Below, piece after piece: positions 8,073 through 15,299 of a stretch of DNA of 18,969 nucleotides. The stretch lies in the NCBI GenBank assembly GCA_037190175.1, contig JBBCJM010000018.1:1-18969 (forward strand), given 5' to 3'. Every line of letters starts with the position of its first letter. Positions within the stretch are counted from its first letter, which is position 1. The notes beneath the pieces are model-generated. The model had not been told where the DNA came from. It was given only the letters and a program-made list of their open reading frames with translations, and did no database searches. Origin of the DNA: JBBCJM01 sp037190175 (GTDB lineage Bacteria > Pseudomonadota > Alphaproteobacteria > Rhodobacterales > Rhodobacteraceae). The translations under genes were made by a program, and so were the position numbers.

Positions 8073-8125
8073 GGGCCGTCCGGCGGACGGGCCCTCCGCT
8101 GCGTAGGGTGGGCGATCCGCCCACC
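8073..8125. repeat. Two tandem hairpins between mrcA and prfB
   Basis: The first, 8107-8125, is a perfect 8-bp stem GGTGGGCG / CGCCCACC with a three-base ATC loop. The second, 8073-8094, pairs GGGCCGTCC with GGACGGGCCC through one bulge. Neither is followed by a T-run on either strand. The GTAGGGTGGGC...GCCCACC form resembles short dispersed palindromes I recall from many proteobacterial intergenic regions. They may act as an attenuating terminator or mRNA-stabilising structure between mrcA and prfB. Confidence 0.5.
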
Positions 8126-8132
8126 GCTGCGA

Positions 8133-10670
8133 TCAATACAATCCGCCGGCCGAGAGCGTGCCGAAGTCGGCCTTGTTCGGCACCACGCGCTGCTCGCCGG
8201 TGGCGGTGGTCACCACCTGCCCCTCGATCTCGGTCTCGCCATAGGCGAAGAGCGGCAGGTTGGCGCCCATGGCGAAGCCGCCGTCGATGTAGAGGCCAAG
8301 GCCGGCCAGCGCATCCTCGCCCTCGCGGAAGTACTCCGCCACCACGTTGGGGCCGGTGGCGTTGTCGGGCAGGATCGCGCCGGTGAAGCGGTCGATCTTG
8401 CGGAAATAGCCGCCCGGCGGCACGGCAAAGCGGGTGCCGCCGTATTTCTGCGTCGCCACCTGCATGAAGGACTGGAACACCGGCGCGCAGGTGCCGCCGC
8501 CCGAGGCCCCGCCCAGGCTGCGCGGCTGGTCGTAGCCGATATAGCAGCCCGCGGCGATGTTCGAGGTATAGCCGATGAACCACACGTCCTTGGCGTCGTT
8601 GGTGGTGCCGGTCTTGCCCGCCACCGGCACCGGCAGGTTGATCCCCCGCGCGGTGCCGTGGGTGATCACGCCCTGCAGCATCGAGGTCAGCTGATAGGCG
8701 GTCACCGCGTCGATCACCCGCTCGCGCCGCGACACGATGTCGGGGATCTCGCCGGGCGAGAGGCTGGCCAGCCGGCAGTCGGCGCATTCGCGCTGGTCGT
8801 GGCGATAGATGGTGCGGCCGTGGCGGTCCTGCACCCGGTCGACCAGCGTGGGCTCCACCCGCTCGCCGCCATTGGCGAACATGGCATAGGCGGCGACCAT
8901 GCGGAACAGGGTGGTCTCCTCGGAGCCCAGCGAGGCCGCCAGCACCTGGCCCATCCGGTTGTAGACGCCGAACTTCTCGGCATAGGCCGCCACGCGGTCC
9001 ATGCCCAGCTCCTGCGCGATGCGCACGGTCATCAGGTTGCGGCTCTGCTCGATCCCCACCCGCACCGAGGTGGGGCCGTAGAAGCGGTTCGAGGCGTTCT
9101 TGGGCTTCCAGATGCCCTGCGGCGTGTTCACCTCGATGGGCGCGTCGACCACGATGGTTGCGGGGCTGAAGCCCGAGTCCAGCGCCGCGGCATAGACGAA
9201 GGGCTTGAAGGAGGACCCCGGCTGCCGCATCGCCTGCGTGGCGCGGTTGAAGACCGAGTCCTGATAGGAGAAGCCGCCCTGCATGGCCAGCACCCGGCCG
9301 GAATGCACGTCCATCGCCATGAAGGCGCCCTGGATCTCGGGCACCTGGCGCAACGACCAGCGGGTGAAGTTGCCGTCCTTGTCGGTGACGGCGCGCACCA
9401 GCACCACGTCGCCCGCCGAGACCAGATCGCCCGGGGTCTTGGCCCTGGGCCCCAGCCGGCCGTCGGTCTGGCGCTTGCGGGCCCAGGTCACGTCGTCGGC
9501 GGGGACGAAATGGCCGTCCTCGTCGTCCTGCACTCCCTCGATGCCGATCCGGGCGGAGCGGTCGCCGACCTCCAGCACCACGGCCGGGAACCAGCCCTCG
9601 ACGTCGCGGGGCACCTGCACATGTTCCAGCGCCTCGCGCCAGTCGCCCAGCCGCTCGGGCGGGATGACCTTCTGCGTGCCGCGCCAGACGCCGAGGTTGC
9701 GGTCGTATTTCTCCAGCGCCTCGCGCAGGGCGCGGGCGGCGGCGCGTTGCAGGTCGGGGTCGACCGTGGCGCGGATCGACAGCCCGCCGCCGAAGAACTC
9801 CTCCTCGCCGAATCGGCCCGAGAGCTGGCGGGCGATCTCCTCGGTGAAATAGTCGCGGGCGGGCAGGTCCTCGCGGAAGCTGGCGAAGTCGCCGTTCTGT
9901 ACGGAACGCAGCGGCTCGGCGATCGCGGCCTCCATCGTGGCGCGGTCGATATAGCCGTTCTCGTGCATCTCGCGCAGCACGTAGTTGCGCCGCTGGGTCA
10001 CCCGCGTGGCGGCGGTCACCGGGTGGTAGCGGCTGGGCGCCTGCGGCATCGCGGCCAGCATCGCCGCCTCGGCCGCGGTCAGATCCTCCAGCGGCTTGTT
10101 GAAATAGGTCTGCGCCGCGGCGGCCACGCCGTAGGAGTTCTGCCCCAGAAAGATCTCGGTCATGTAGAGTTCGAGGATCTTGTCCTTGGTCAGCACCTGT
10201 TCCAGCCGGCTGGCCAGGATGATTTCCTTGATCTTGCGCTCGCCCGTGCGCTCGCCGCCCAAGAGGAAGTTCTTCATCACCTGCTGGGTGATGGTCGAGG
10301 CGCCGCGCAGGTTCTCGCCGCGCGAGACCACGGCGTCGCGGAAGGCCGCGGCCATGCCGGTCACGTCATAGCCCTTGTGGGTGTAGAAGTTCTTGTCCTC
10401 GGCCGAGATGAAGGCGTGCTTCACCAGGTCGGGGATTTCCTCGATCGGCATGTAGAGCCGGCGTTCCCGGGCGAATTCGTCCATCAGCCGGCCCTCGCCG
10501 GAATAGATGCGGCTGATCGTGGGTGGGGTGTATTGCGCCAGGCTCTCGTGGCTGGGCAGGTCGCGCGTGTACATGTGGAACACCGCGCCCACGGTCAGGG
10601 CGGCGAAGAACAGCCCCAGCGTGACCATCGTGAAGATGCCGCCGAAGAAGGAGCCAAGGAAACGGATCAC
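8133..10670 (-). CDS. mrcA: Penicillin-binding protein 1A (bifunctional transglycosylase/transpeptidase)
   Basis: 845 residues, normal for alphaproteobacterial PBP1A, which polymerises glycan strands and cross-links peptides at the periplasmic face. Domain order: membrane anchor (about 5-33); GT51 transglycosylase with EDKNFYTHKG (Glu91), RGASTITQQVMKN and RKIKEIILASRLE; an OB-like insert (about 350-440); then transpeptidase with nucleophile S486-S-F-K489, S543-R-N and KTGT at 686-689. A C629-A-D-C632 pair lies between the SRN and KTG motifs; I recall similar cysteines in other alphaproteobacterial PBP1A proteins. I start at GTG 10670 (IRFLGSFFGGIF) with AGGGG 9 bases upstream; extending to TTG 10730 would put the candidate promoter inside the gene. 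prfB follows and an amidase lies upstream, separated from mrcA by the toxin-antitoxin module. Confidence 0.96.
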   Translation of the reverse strand: MIRFLGSFFGGIFTMVTLGLFFAALTVGAVFHMYTRDLPSHESLAQYTPPTISRIYSGEGRLMDEFARERRLYMPIEEIPDLVKHAFISAEDKNFYTHKGYDVTGMAAAFRDAVVSRGENLRGASTITQQVMKNFLLGGERTGERKIKEIILASRLEQVLTKDKILELYMTEIFLGQNSYGVAAAAQTYFNKPLEDLTAAEAAMLAAMPQAPSRYHPVTAATRVTQRRNYVLREMHENGYIDRATMEAAIAEPLRSVQNGDFASFREDLPARDYFTEEIARQLSGRFGEEEFFGGGLSIRATVDPDLQRAAARALREALEKYDRNLGVWRGTQKVIPPERLGDWREALEHVQVPRDVEGWFPAVVLEVGDRSARIGIEGVQDDEDGHFVPADDVTWARKRQTDGRLGPRAKTPGDLVSAGDVVLVRAVTDKDGNFTRWSLRQVPEIQGAFMAMDVHSGRVLAMQGGFSYQDSVFNRATQAMRQPGSSFKPFVYAAALDSGFSPATIVVDAPIEVNTPQGIWKPKNASNRFYGPTSVRVGIEQSRNLMTVRIAQELGMDRVAAYAEKFGVYNRMGQVLAASLGSEETTLFRMVAAYAMFANGGERVEPTLVDRVQDRHGRTIYRHDQRECADCRLASLSPGEIPDIVSRRERVIDAVTAYQLTSMLQGVITHGTARGINLPVPVAGKTGTTNDAKDVWFIGYTSNIAAGCYIGYDQPRSLGGASGGGTCAPVFQSFMQVATQKYGGTRFAVPPGGYFRKIDRFTGAILPDNATGPNVVAEYFREGEDALAGLGLYIDGGFAMGANLPLFAYGETEIEGQVVTTATGEQRVVPNKADFGTLSAGGLY

Positions 10671-10703
10671 GCTGAAAGACCCCTGCCGGAAGGTTGGCCT
10701 CCT

Positions 10704-10732
10704 TCTATACCATCCGGGGGCCACATGCAAAA
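10704..10732 (-). promoter_or_regulatory. Candidate mrcA promoter
   Basis: On the minus strand TATAGA (10709-10704) is preceded by 17 bases and TTTTGC (10732-10727). The -10 match is good and the -35 weak. It would give a leader of about 27 bases containing the AGGGG ribosome site of the GTG start. A GAAGG/CCTTC hairpin possibility sits at the leader's beginning. It lies in the 178-base divergent region between mrcA and mntA. Confidence 0.35.
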
Positions 10733-10800
10733 CGCGGTCGCCCGGCCCGGCGGGCGGCTGCGCACGTTGACGTGAGTCGGCCGTCCGTTGGCTGCCCCCT

Positions 10801-10828
10801 TTGCCCGCGCCCGGGGATCGCCTAGATT
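10801..10828 (+). promoter_or_regulatory. Candidate mntA promoter
   Basis: TTGCCC (10801-10806) and TAGATT (10823-10828) are 16 bases apart, each matching four of six consensus positions, about 20 bases upstream of the mntA ATG. Tentative. Confidence 0.3.
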
Positions 10829-10848
10829 ACGGCGCAGGAGACATCGCC

Positions 10849-11148
10849 ATGCCCGGCCGGACGCCATCCGAAGCCCTGCGACAGGGGCGCGACCTGATCC
10901 GCGACCTCGCCGCGCGGCATCGGGCGGGCAATCCGCGCGTCTTCGGCTCGGTCCTGACGGGCCGGGACCGGACGGACAGCGACCTCGACGTGCTGGTGGA
11001 ACCCCTGCCCGAGACCACGCTGTTCGACCTCGGCGCCCTGCAGGACGCGCTGCAAGAGGCGCTGGGGGTCCGGGTCGACGTGAAGACGCCCATGGACCTG
11101 CCCCCGCATATCCGCGCAGAGGTGCTGCGGCAGGCGGTCCCGGTTTGA
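10849..11148 (+). CDS. mntA: MNT-domain nucleotidyltransferase antitoxin (MntA-like)
   Basis: 99 residues, a minimal nucleotidyltransferase. The active-site signature is exact for the MntA group: G33-S34, ten residues, then D45-L-D47 (GSVLTGRDRTDSDLD), with the third acidic position probably in VRVDVKTP. In characterised HEPN/MNT pairs, MntA transfers AMP onto a tyrosine beside the HepT active site and so neutralises the RNase. The ATG at 10849 has AGGAG (10836-10840) eight bases upstream, which rules out the TTG at 10801. The gene runs opposite to its mrcA and amidase neighbours and overlaps the next start. The role as antitoxin is known for the family; activity here is inferred. Confidence 0.92.
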   Translation: MPGRTPSEALRQGRDLIRDLAARHRAGNPRVFGSVLTGRDRTDSDLDVLVEPLPETTLFDLGALQDALQEALGVRVDVKTPMDLPPHIRAEVLRQAVPV

Positions 11149-11492
11149 GCGCGGAGAACCGGCTGCCCGACTGCATCGCCCAGATGGTGGGGGCGGCGAC
11201 AGATGCCCTGACCTTTACCGAATGCATGACCGAAAGGGATTTTCTGGCCGACCTGCGGACCCAACGTGCCGTGGTGATGAGCCTGATGATCGTCGGGGAA
11301 GCAGCCAGCCGGATCCTGTCCGACCATCCCGACTTTGCCGAGGCGAATGCAGAGATCCCGTGGCGCGGCATCCGCGGGATGCGGAACCGGATCGCTCATG
11401 GCTATTTCGACATCGACCTGCGGGTGGTCTGGACGACGGTGCAAGTCGAACTCCCGCCGCTCATCAGGCATCTGGCCGGTTCCAGTCCCTGA
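11145..11492 (+). CDS. hepT: HEPN-domain RNase toxin (HepT-like, DUF86)
   Basis: 115 residues. It contains the HepT R-x4-H-x-Y motif intact: R80, H85 and Y87 in GMRNRIAHGYFDID. Y87 corresponds to the tyrosine AMP-modified by MntA in characterised systems, and R/H form the metal-independent RNase site. The central VVMSLMIVGEAASRIL and IPWRGIRGMRNRIAHGYFD are typical of DUF86. Family members begin (M)S-x-NRLPD; here SAENRLPD is preceded by TTG at 11145, which overlaps the mntA stop as TTGA, so I take that unusual start. ATG 11184 would remove the first helix. It ends nine bases before the convergent amidase stop. Confidence 0.9.
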   Translation: MSAENRLPDCIAQMVGAATDALTFTECMTERDFLADLRTQRAVVMSLMIVGEAASRILSDHPDFAEANAEIPWRGIRGMRNRIAHGYFDIDLRVVWTTVQVELPPLIRHLAGSSP

Positions 11493-11501
11493 GCTGTGGC
11501 G

Positions 11502-12692
11502 TCATTGCCTTGCCGCGCGCAGCCTTGCGTCCTCCTCGGCCCAGGCGGTCAGCGCCTCGCGCAGCGCGGCGGCCATGCGGGCGCGCCATTCGGGGTCGTT
11601 CAGCCGCTCGAGGTCGCGGTCGGAGGACATGAAGCCGAGTTCGATCAGCACCGAGGGAATGTCGGGCGACTTCAGCACCGAGAAGGCGCCGGCCTGCCGC
11701 GGGCGGCGGTGCATGGTCAGGCCCGCGGCCTTGATCGCCGCCTCGGCGGCCAGGGCGAGGCGATCCACCCGCGGCGTGGTCTCGGTGCGGGCCATGTCGA
11801 TCAGCACCTGCGCCACCAGGTCGTCCTGCCCGGTCAGGTCCACGCCCGACAGGAGGTCGTCGCGGTCGTGGCGCTCGGCCAGGGCGGCGGCGGCCCGGTC
11901 GGTGGCTTCGGCGGCCAGCGTATAGATCGTCGCCCCCGTCGCCCGCCCCTCGGCCAGCGCGTCGGCGTGCAGCGAGATCAGCACGTCCGCCCCGGCGGCG
12001 CGGGCGATGGAGATGCGGGCCTCCAGGGGCACGAAGACGTCGCCGTCCCGCGTCAGCACCACCGCGAAGCCGCCGGCGCGCAGCAGTTCCTCCTTCATCT
12101 CGCGGGCGAAGGTCAGCATGAGCTCGGCCTCGGTCTGGCCGTTCGCCTCGGCGCCCGGGTCGATGCCGCCATGGCCGGGGTCCAGCACCACCACCAGCGG
12201 CCCCTGCCCGGCCGGCTGCGGCCTGGGCAGGTCGGCCCCCTGCGGCAGCGCCCAGTCGGGCGGGTCGGGGCGGGCGGCGAGTTCCGCGAAGGCGGCGGGC
12301 TCGGCGGGTTCCAGCCGCAGCGCGATGGCCACCTGCCCCGGGGTGGTGGCCATCCCGGCGCGGGCCACCCGCATCGGGCCGGCCAGTTCCACCACCAGCC
12401 GCGACCAGCCCGGCCGCATCACCCCGGCCCGCAGCTCCGCCACGCCCACGGGACGCGGCAGGCCGGCGGCGCCGCGCCAATCCACCTCGCGCGTGTCGAT
12501 CACCACCCGCGGCGGGCCATCGAGCAGCCGCACCCGCCAGGGCACCGGCTGGCCCAGGCCCAGCACGATCTCCACCGCCTCGCCCTGGGCGGAAAGGGCG
12601 GAGCGGGCGGGGTCCAGCCGGGTCAGCGCCGTCAGCGTCTCGGCCGCCGCCGGCATGGCGAGCATCAGGGCCAGCAGCAGCGCCCGGATCAC
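11502..12692 (-). CDS. amiC: N-acetylmuramoyl-L-alanine amidase (AMIN + Amidase_3)
   Basis: 396 residues. A signal peptide (IRALLLALMLAMPAAA, cut near 17/18) is followed by an AMIN domain (about 20-125), which binds peptidoglycan at the division site, a Pro-rich linker and the zinc-dependent Amidase_3 domain (about 165-390). Visible zinc ligands are H174 (DPGHGG), E188 (TEAELM) and H242 (SLHADA), with catalytic E351 (VLIELGFMSS). The enzyme removes the stem peptide from muramic acid during cell separation. It starts with GTG at 12692, overlapping the aminotransferase stop by four bases (GTGA), with GGAGG five bases upstream. In many alphaproteobacteria this gene directly precedes mrcA; here the toxin-antitoxin pair intervenes. 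The symbol follows domain architecture and context. Confidence 0.94.
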   Translation of the reverse strand: MIRALLLALMLAMPAAAETLTALTRLDPARSALSAQGEAVEIVLGLGQPVPWRVRLLDGPPRVVIDTREVDWRGAAGLPRPVGVAELRAGVMRPGWSRLVVELAGPMRVARAGMATTPGQVAIALRLEPAEPAAFAELAARPDPPDWALPQGADLPRPQPAGQGPLVVVLDPGHGGIDPGAEANGQTEAELMLTFAREMKEELLRAGGFAVVLTRDGDVFVPLEARISIARAAGADVLISLHADALAEGRATGATIYTLAAEATDRAAAALAERHDRDDLLSGVDLTGQDDLVAQVLIDMARTETTPRVDRLALAAEAAIKAAGLTMHRRPRQAGAFSVLKSPDIPSVLIELGFMSSDRDLERLNDPEWRARMAAALREALTAWAEEDARLRAARQ

Positions 12693-13834
12693 CGACCCCT
12701 CCGCGCCATGAATTCGCCCAGCCGGTCCAGCCCCTCGGTGATCTCCGCCGTGCCGCGGGCGTAGGAGAACCGCAATGTCCGCGCCCCGCGGCGGGGGTCG
12801 AAGTCCAGCCCCGGGGTGACCGCCACCCCGGCGCCGCCCAGGATCTCGGCGGCGAAGGCCAGGCTGTCCTGGGTCAGGTCCGAGACATCGGCGTAGATGT
12901 AGAAGGCCCCGTCGGGCGGGGCGATATGCCCGAAGCCCATCCCCGGCAGCCTTTCCAGCATCAGCCGGCGGTTCTCGGCATAGACCGCGCGGTTCTGTTC
13001 CAGTTCCTCCGTAGCGTCCAGGGCCGCCAAGGCCGCCACCTGGCTGGCGTGCGGCGGGCAGATGTACAGGTTCTGCGCCAGCCGCTCCACCGTCCTCACA
13101 TGCGCCTCGGGCACCACCATCCAGCCGATCCGCCAGCCGGTCATGCTGAAATACTTCGAGAAGCTGTTGATCACATAGACCTCGTCGCTGATCTCCAGCG
13201 CCGAGATCGCGGGGGCGTCGTAGTGCAGCCCGTGGTAGATCTCGTCCGAGACGAAGGCGATCCCCCGCGCGGCCGCCTGCCCGATCAGGGCGGCGAGCGC
13301 CGGCCGGTCCAGCATGGTGCCCGAGGGGTTGCCGGGCGAGGCGACGATCAGGCCCGCCAGCCCTTCGGGGATGTCGGCCGGCGCGGGTTGCAGGCGGTTG
13401 GCCGCGGAGGCCGGGATGCCCACGGGTTCCAAGGACAGCGCGCGCAGGATCTGGCGATAGCTGGGATAGCCGGGCTCGCCCAGCCCCACCCGGTCGCCGG
13501 CGTCGAAGAGCGCGGTGAAGGCAAGCGTGAAGGCGCCCGAGGAGCCGGGGGTCACGATCACCCGCCCGGGGTCCAGGTCCACCCCGTACCAGCGGCGATA
13601 GAGCCGGGCGATCCCCTGCCGCAGCTCGGGCAGCCCCAGCGCCACGGTATAGCCCAGCGATCCGGCCTCCATCGCCCGGGCCAGTGCCGCGCGGGCGACG
13701 GCCGGCGCTGGAGTGCCGGGCTGGCCCACCTCCATATGCACGATGCGGCGTCCGGCGGCCTCGGCGGCCCGTGCGGCCTCCATCACGTCCATGACGATGA
13801 AGGGATCGACCGCGCCCCGCCGTGACAGCCGCAT
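12689..13834 (-). CDS. PLP-dependent class I/II aminotransferase
   Basis: 381 residues, fold type I. Cofactor residues are visible: the PLP lysine K227 (INSFSKYFSMTGWRIGW), N169 (SPGNPSGT), D197 and Y200 (SDEIYHGLHYD), and substrate-carboxylate arginine R355 (TLRFSYA). The EVGQPGTPAP and GYTVALGLPELR segments are typical of the aspartate/aromatic aminotransferase superfamily. The substrate cannot be read from sequence. ATG 13834 (MRLSRRGAVDPF) has GGGGGAT about seven bases upstream; the in-frame extension to 13957 lacks family resemblance. It is translationally coupled to the amidase by a GTGA overlap, so the two are co-transcribed. It diverges from dsbA across 155 bases (13835-13989) in which I find no convincing promoter, only a small CCGGG hairpin near 13871. 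Confidence 0.93.
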   Translation of the reverse strand: MRLSRRGAVDPFIVMDVMEAARAAEAAGRRIVHMEVGQPGTPAPAVARAALARAMEAGSLGYTVALGLPELRQGIARLYRRWYGVDLDPGRVIVTPGSSGAFTLAFTALFDAGDRVGLGEPGYPSYRQILRALSLEPVGIPASAANRLQPAPADIPEGLAGLIVASPGNPSGTMLDRPALAALIGQAAARGIAFVSDEIYHGLHYDAPAISALEISDEVYVINSFSKYFSMTGWRIGWMVVPEAHVRTVERLAQNLYICPPHASQVAALAALDATEELEQNRAVYAENRRLMLERLPGMGFGHIAPPDGAFYIYADVSDLTQDSLAFAAEILGGAGVAVTPGLDFDPRRGARTLRFSYARGTAEITEGLDRLGEFMARRGR

Positions 13835-13989
13835 CCTGATCCCCCTTCCGCTGCGCCGGGCCGCAGCAAACCGGGAAAGCCCGGGCAGCGCAAGGCTGCG
13901 GATGCGCGCGGTTCCGTGATCGGGCCGGGCCTTGTTCCCGCGGGGGGTTCCCGGCATGGTGGCCCTGCCCTTTCCCGGAGATCCGCGCC

Positions 13990-14727
13990 GTGACCCTTGC
14001 CCGCATCGCGCTTGCCGCCATCCTGCCCCTCGTGGCCCTGCCCGCCGCGGCCCAGACCATGACCGAGGAGCAGCGCAACGCCTTCCGCGCCGAGGTGCGG
14101 GCCTATCTCCTGGAGAACCCCGAGGTGCTGATGGAGGCCATCGCGGTGCTGGAAGAGCGCCGCGCCGCCGACGCCGCGGCCGCCGACAAGGCGCTGCTGG
14201 CCGAGCTCGCGCCCGAGATCTTCCACGACCCGTCCAGCTGGGCGGGCGGCAACCCCGAGGGCGACATCACGGTGGTGGAGTTCATCGACTACCGCTGCGG
14301 CTACTGCCGCCGGGCCTGGGCCGAGACCGAGGAACTGATCGCCTCGGACGGCAACATCCGCCGGGTGGTCAAGGAATTCCCCATCCTGGGCGACCAGTCG
14401 GTGCTGTCCTCGCGCTTCGCCATCGCCACGCTGCAGGTGGCGGGGCCGGATGCCTACAAGCGCGCGCATGACGCGCTGCTGGCCCTGCAGGAGCCGGCGA
14501 CCGGCGTCTCGCTGCAACGGCTGGCCGAGGATCTGGGGCTGGACGCCCAGGCGATCATGGCGCGGATGGACGCGCCCGAGGTCACCGCGGTGATCGAGGC
14601 CAACCACCGGCTGGCCGAGGCGCTGCAGATCTCCGGCACGCCGACCTATGTGGTGGGCGGCACCATGGTACGCGGCTATGTGCCGCTGGAGGGGATGCGG
14701 AAGATCGTGGACGAGCAGCGGGGCTAG
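13990..14727 (+). CDS. Secreted DsbA/ScsC-like thiol:disulfide oxidoreductase
   Basis: 245 residues. A signal peptide (LARIALAAILPLVALPAAA, cut near 21/22) is followed by a helical N-terminal segment with FRAEVRAYLLENPEVLMEA, characteristic of ScsC-type oligomerisation regions. A thioredoxin-fold DsbA domain then carries the active site C103-G-Y-C106 (DYRCGYCRRAW) and a cis-proline at P218 (SGTPTYVVGG). Such proteins oxidise or isomerise disulfides of exported proteins in the periplasm. The ScsC-like N-terminus favours an isomerase or a multimeric oxidase, which is inference. The GTG at 13990 has GGAG nine bases upstream. Its TAG stop overlaps the stop of the convergent gene on a shared CTAG, leaving no room for a terminator. 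Confidence 0.93.
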   Translation: MTLARIALAAILPLVALPAAAQTMTEEQRNAFRAEVRAYLLENPEVLMEAIAVLEERRAADAAAADKALLAELAPEIFHDPSSWAGGNPEGDITVVEFIDYRCGYCRRAWAETEELIASDGNIRRVVKEFPILGDQSVLSSRFAIATLQVAGPDAYKRAHDALLALQEPATGVSLQRLAEDLGLDAQAIMARMDAPEVTAVIEANHRLAEALQISGTPTYVVGGTMVRGYVPLEGMRKIVDEQRG

Positions 14728-15245
14728 GCAGGCACGTAGGTCAGCCGGATCGCGTTGCCGATCTCATCGCTGGCCAGAAGGCGCAGCGGCGGGCGGGGGC
14801 CGGCGAAGAACGGCCTGCCGCCGCCCAGCACCACGGGGTGGAAGTAGAGCCGGTATTCGTCGACCAGCCCGGCCAGGCCATGCGCCAGCGCGGGGCCGGA
14901 GACCGTGATCTCGCCCTCCAGCCCCGCCTTCAGCTCGCGCACCGCGGCCTCCACGTCGCTCGCCACCAGCGTGGCATTGGGGCCGACCGAGGCCAGCGTG
15001 CGCGATGCGACCCATTTCGGCATCTCGCGCCAAACGGCGGCGAAGTCGCGTTCCGCCGCGCCCCATTCCGGCCGGTCCTCGTCCCAGTAGCGCATGATCT
15101 CGTACATCCGGCGGCCGTAGAGGCTGCCGGCCAGGCCCCGCACATGCTCGGTCCAGTGGCGGAAGAGCGCGGGGTCGGGGGCGAAACGGTCATGGTCGAC
15201 AAAGCCGTCGAGCGACAGGTTCATTCCGAAGATCAGCTTCGCCAT
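14724..15245 (-). CDS. Dihydrofolate reductase / RibD C-terminal domain family protein
   Basis: 173 residues, a stand-alone RibD_C (PF01872) domain. Landmarks are KLIFGMNLSLDGFVDHD at the N-terminus, SLYGRRMYEIMRYW, MPKWVASRTL, ITVSGPALAHGLAG and FHPVVLGGGRPFF, which together form the NADPH-binding DHFR-like fold. These small proteins are usually annotated as 'dihydrofolate reductase family'; most are not true folate enzymes and the substrate is unknown. ATG 15245 has GGAGG nine bases upstream. It follows the MFS gene on the same strand after a 54-base gap, so the two may be co-transcribed. It converges on dsbA with overlapping stop codons. Confidence 0.9.
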   Translation of the reverse strand: MAKLIFGMNLSLDGFVDHDRFAPDPALFRHWTEHVRGLAGSLYGRRMYEIMRYWDEDRPEWGAAERDFAAVWREMPKWVASRTLASVGPNATLVASDVEAAVRELKAGLEGEITVSGPALAHGLAGLVDEYRLYFHPVVLGGGRPFFAGPRPPLRLLASDEIGNAIRLTYVPA

Positions 15246-15299
15246 GGCGCAGGCCCTCCACCCTGCCGAGCCTAGCAGCAGGCGCCGCCGCGGGACAGC

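Noticed and set aside
10767..10772. TTGACG as a -35 for mntA
   Set aside because: No acceptable -10 hexamer lies 16-18 bases downstream; the pair at 10801/10823 fits better.
8658..10775. 705-codon plus-strand open frame antisense to mrcA
   Set aside because: Product is dominated by His/Gly/Ala/Arg with no motifs; a composition shadow of the clearly identified PBP1A gene.
12693..14078. Upstream in-frame extension of the amidase frame to 14078
   Set aside because: This part lies in a wrong frame of the aminotransferase gene; the amidase signal peptide and ribosome site place the start at GTG 12692.
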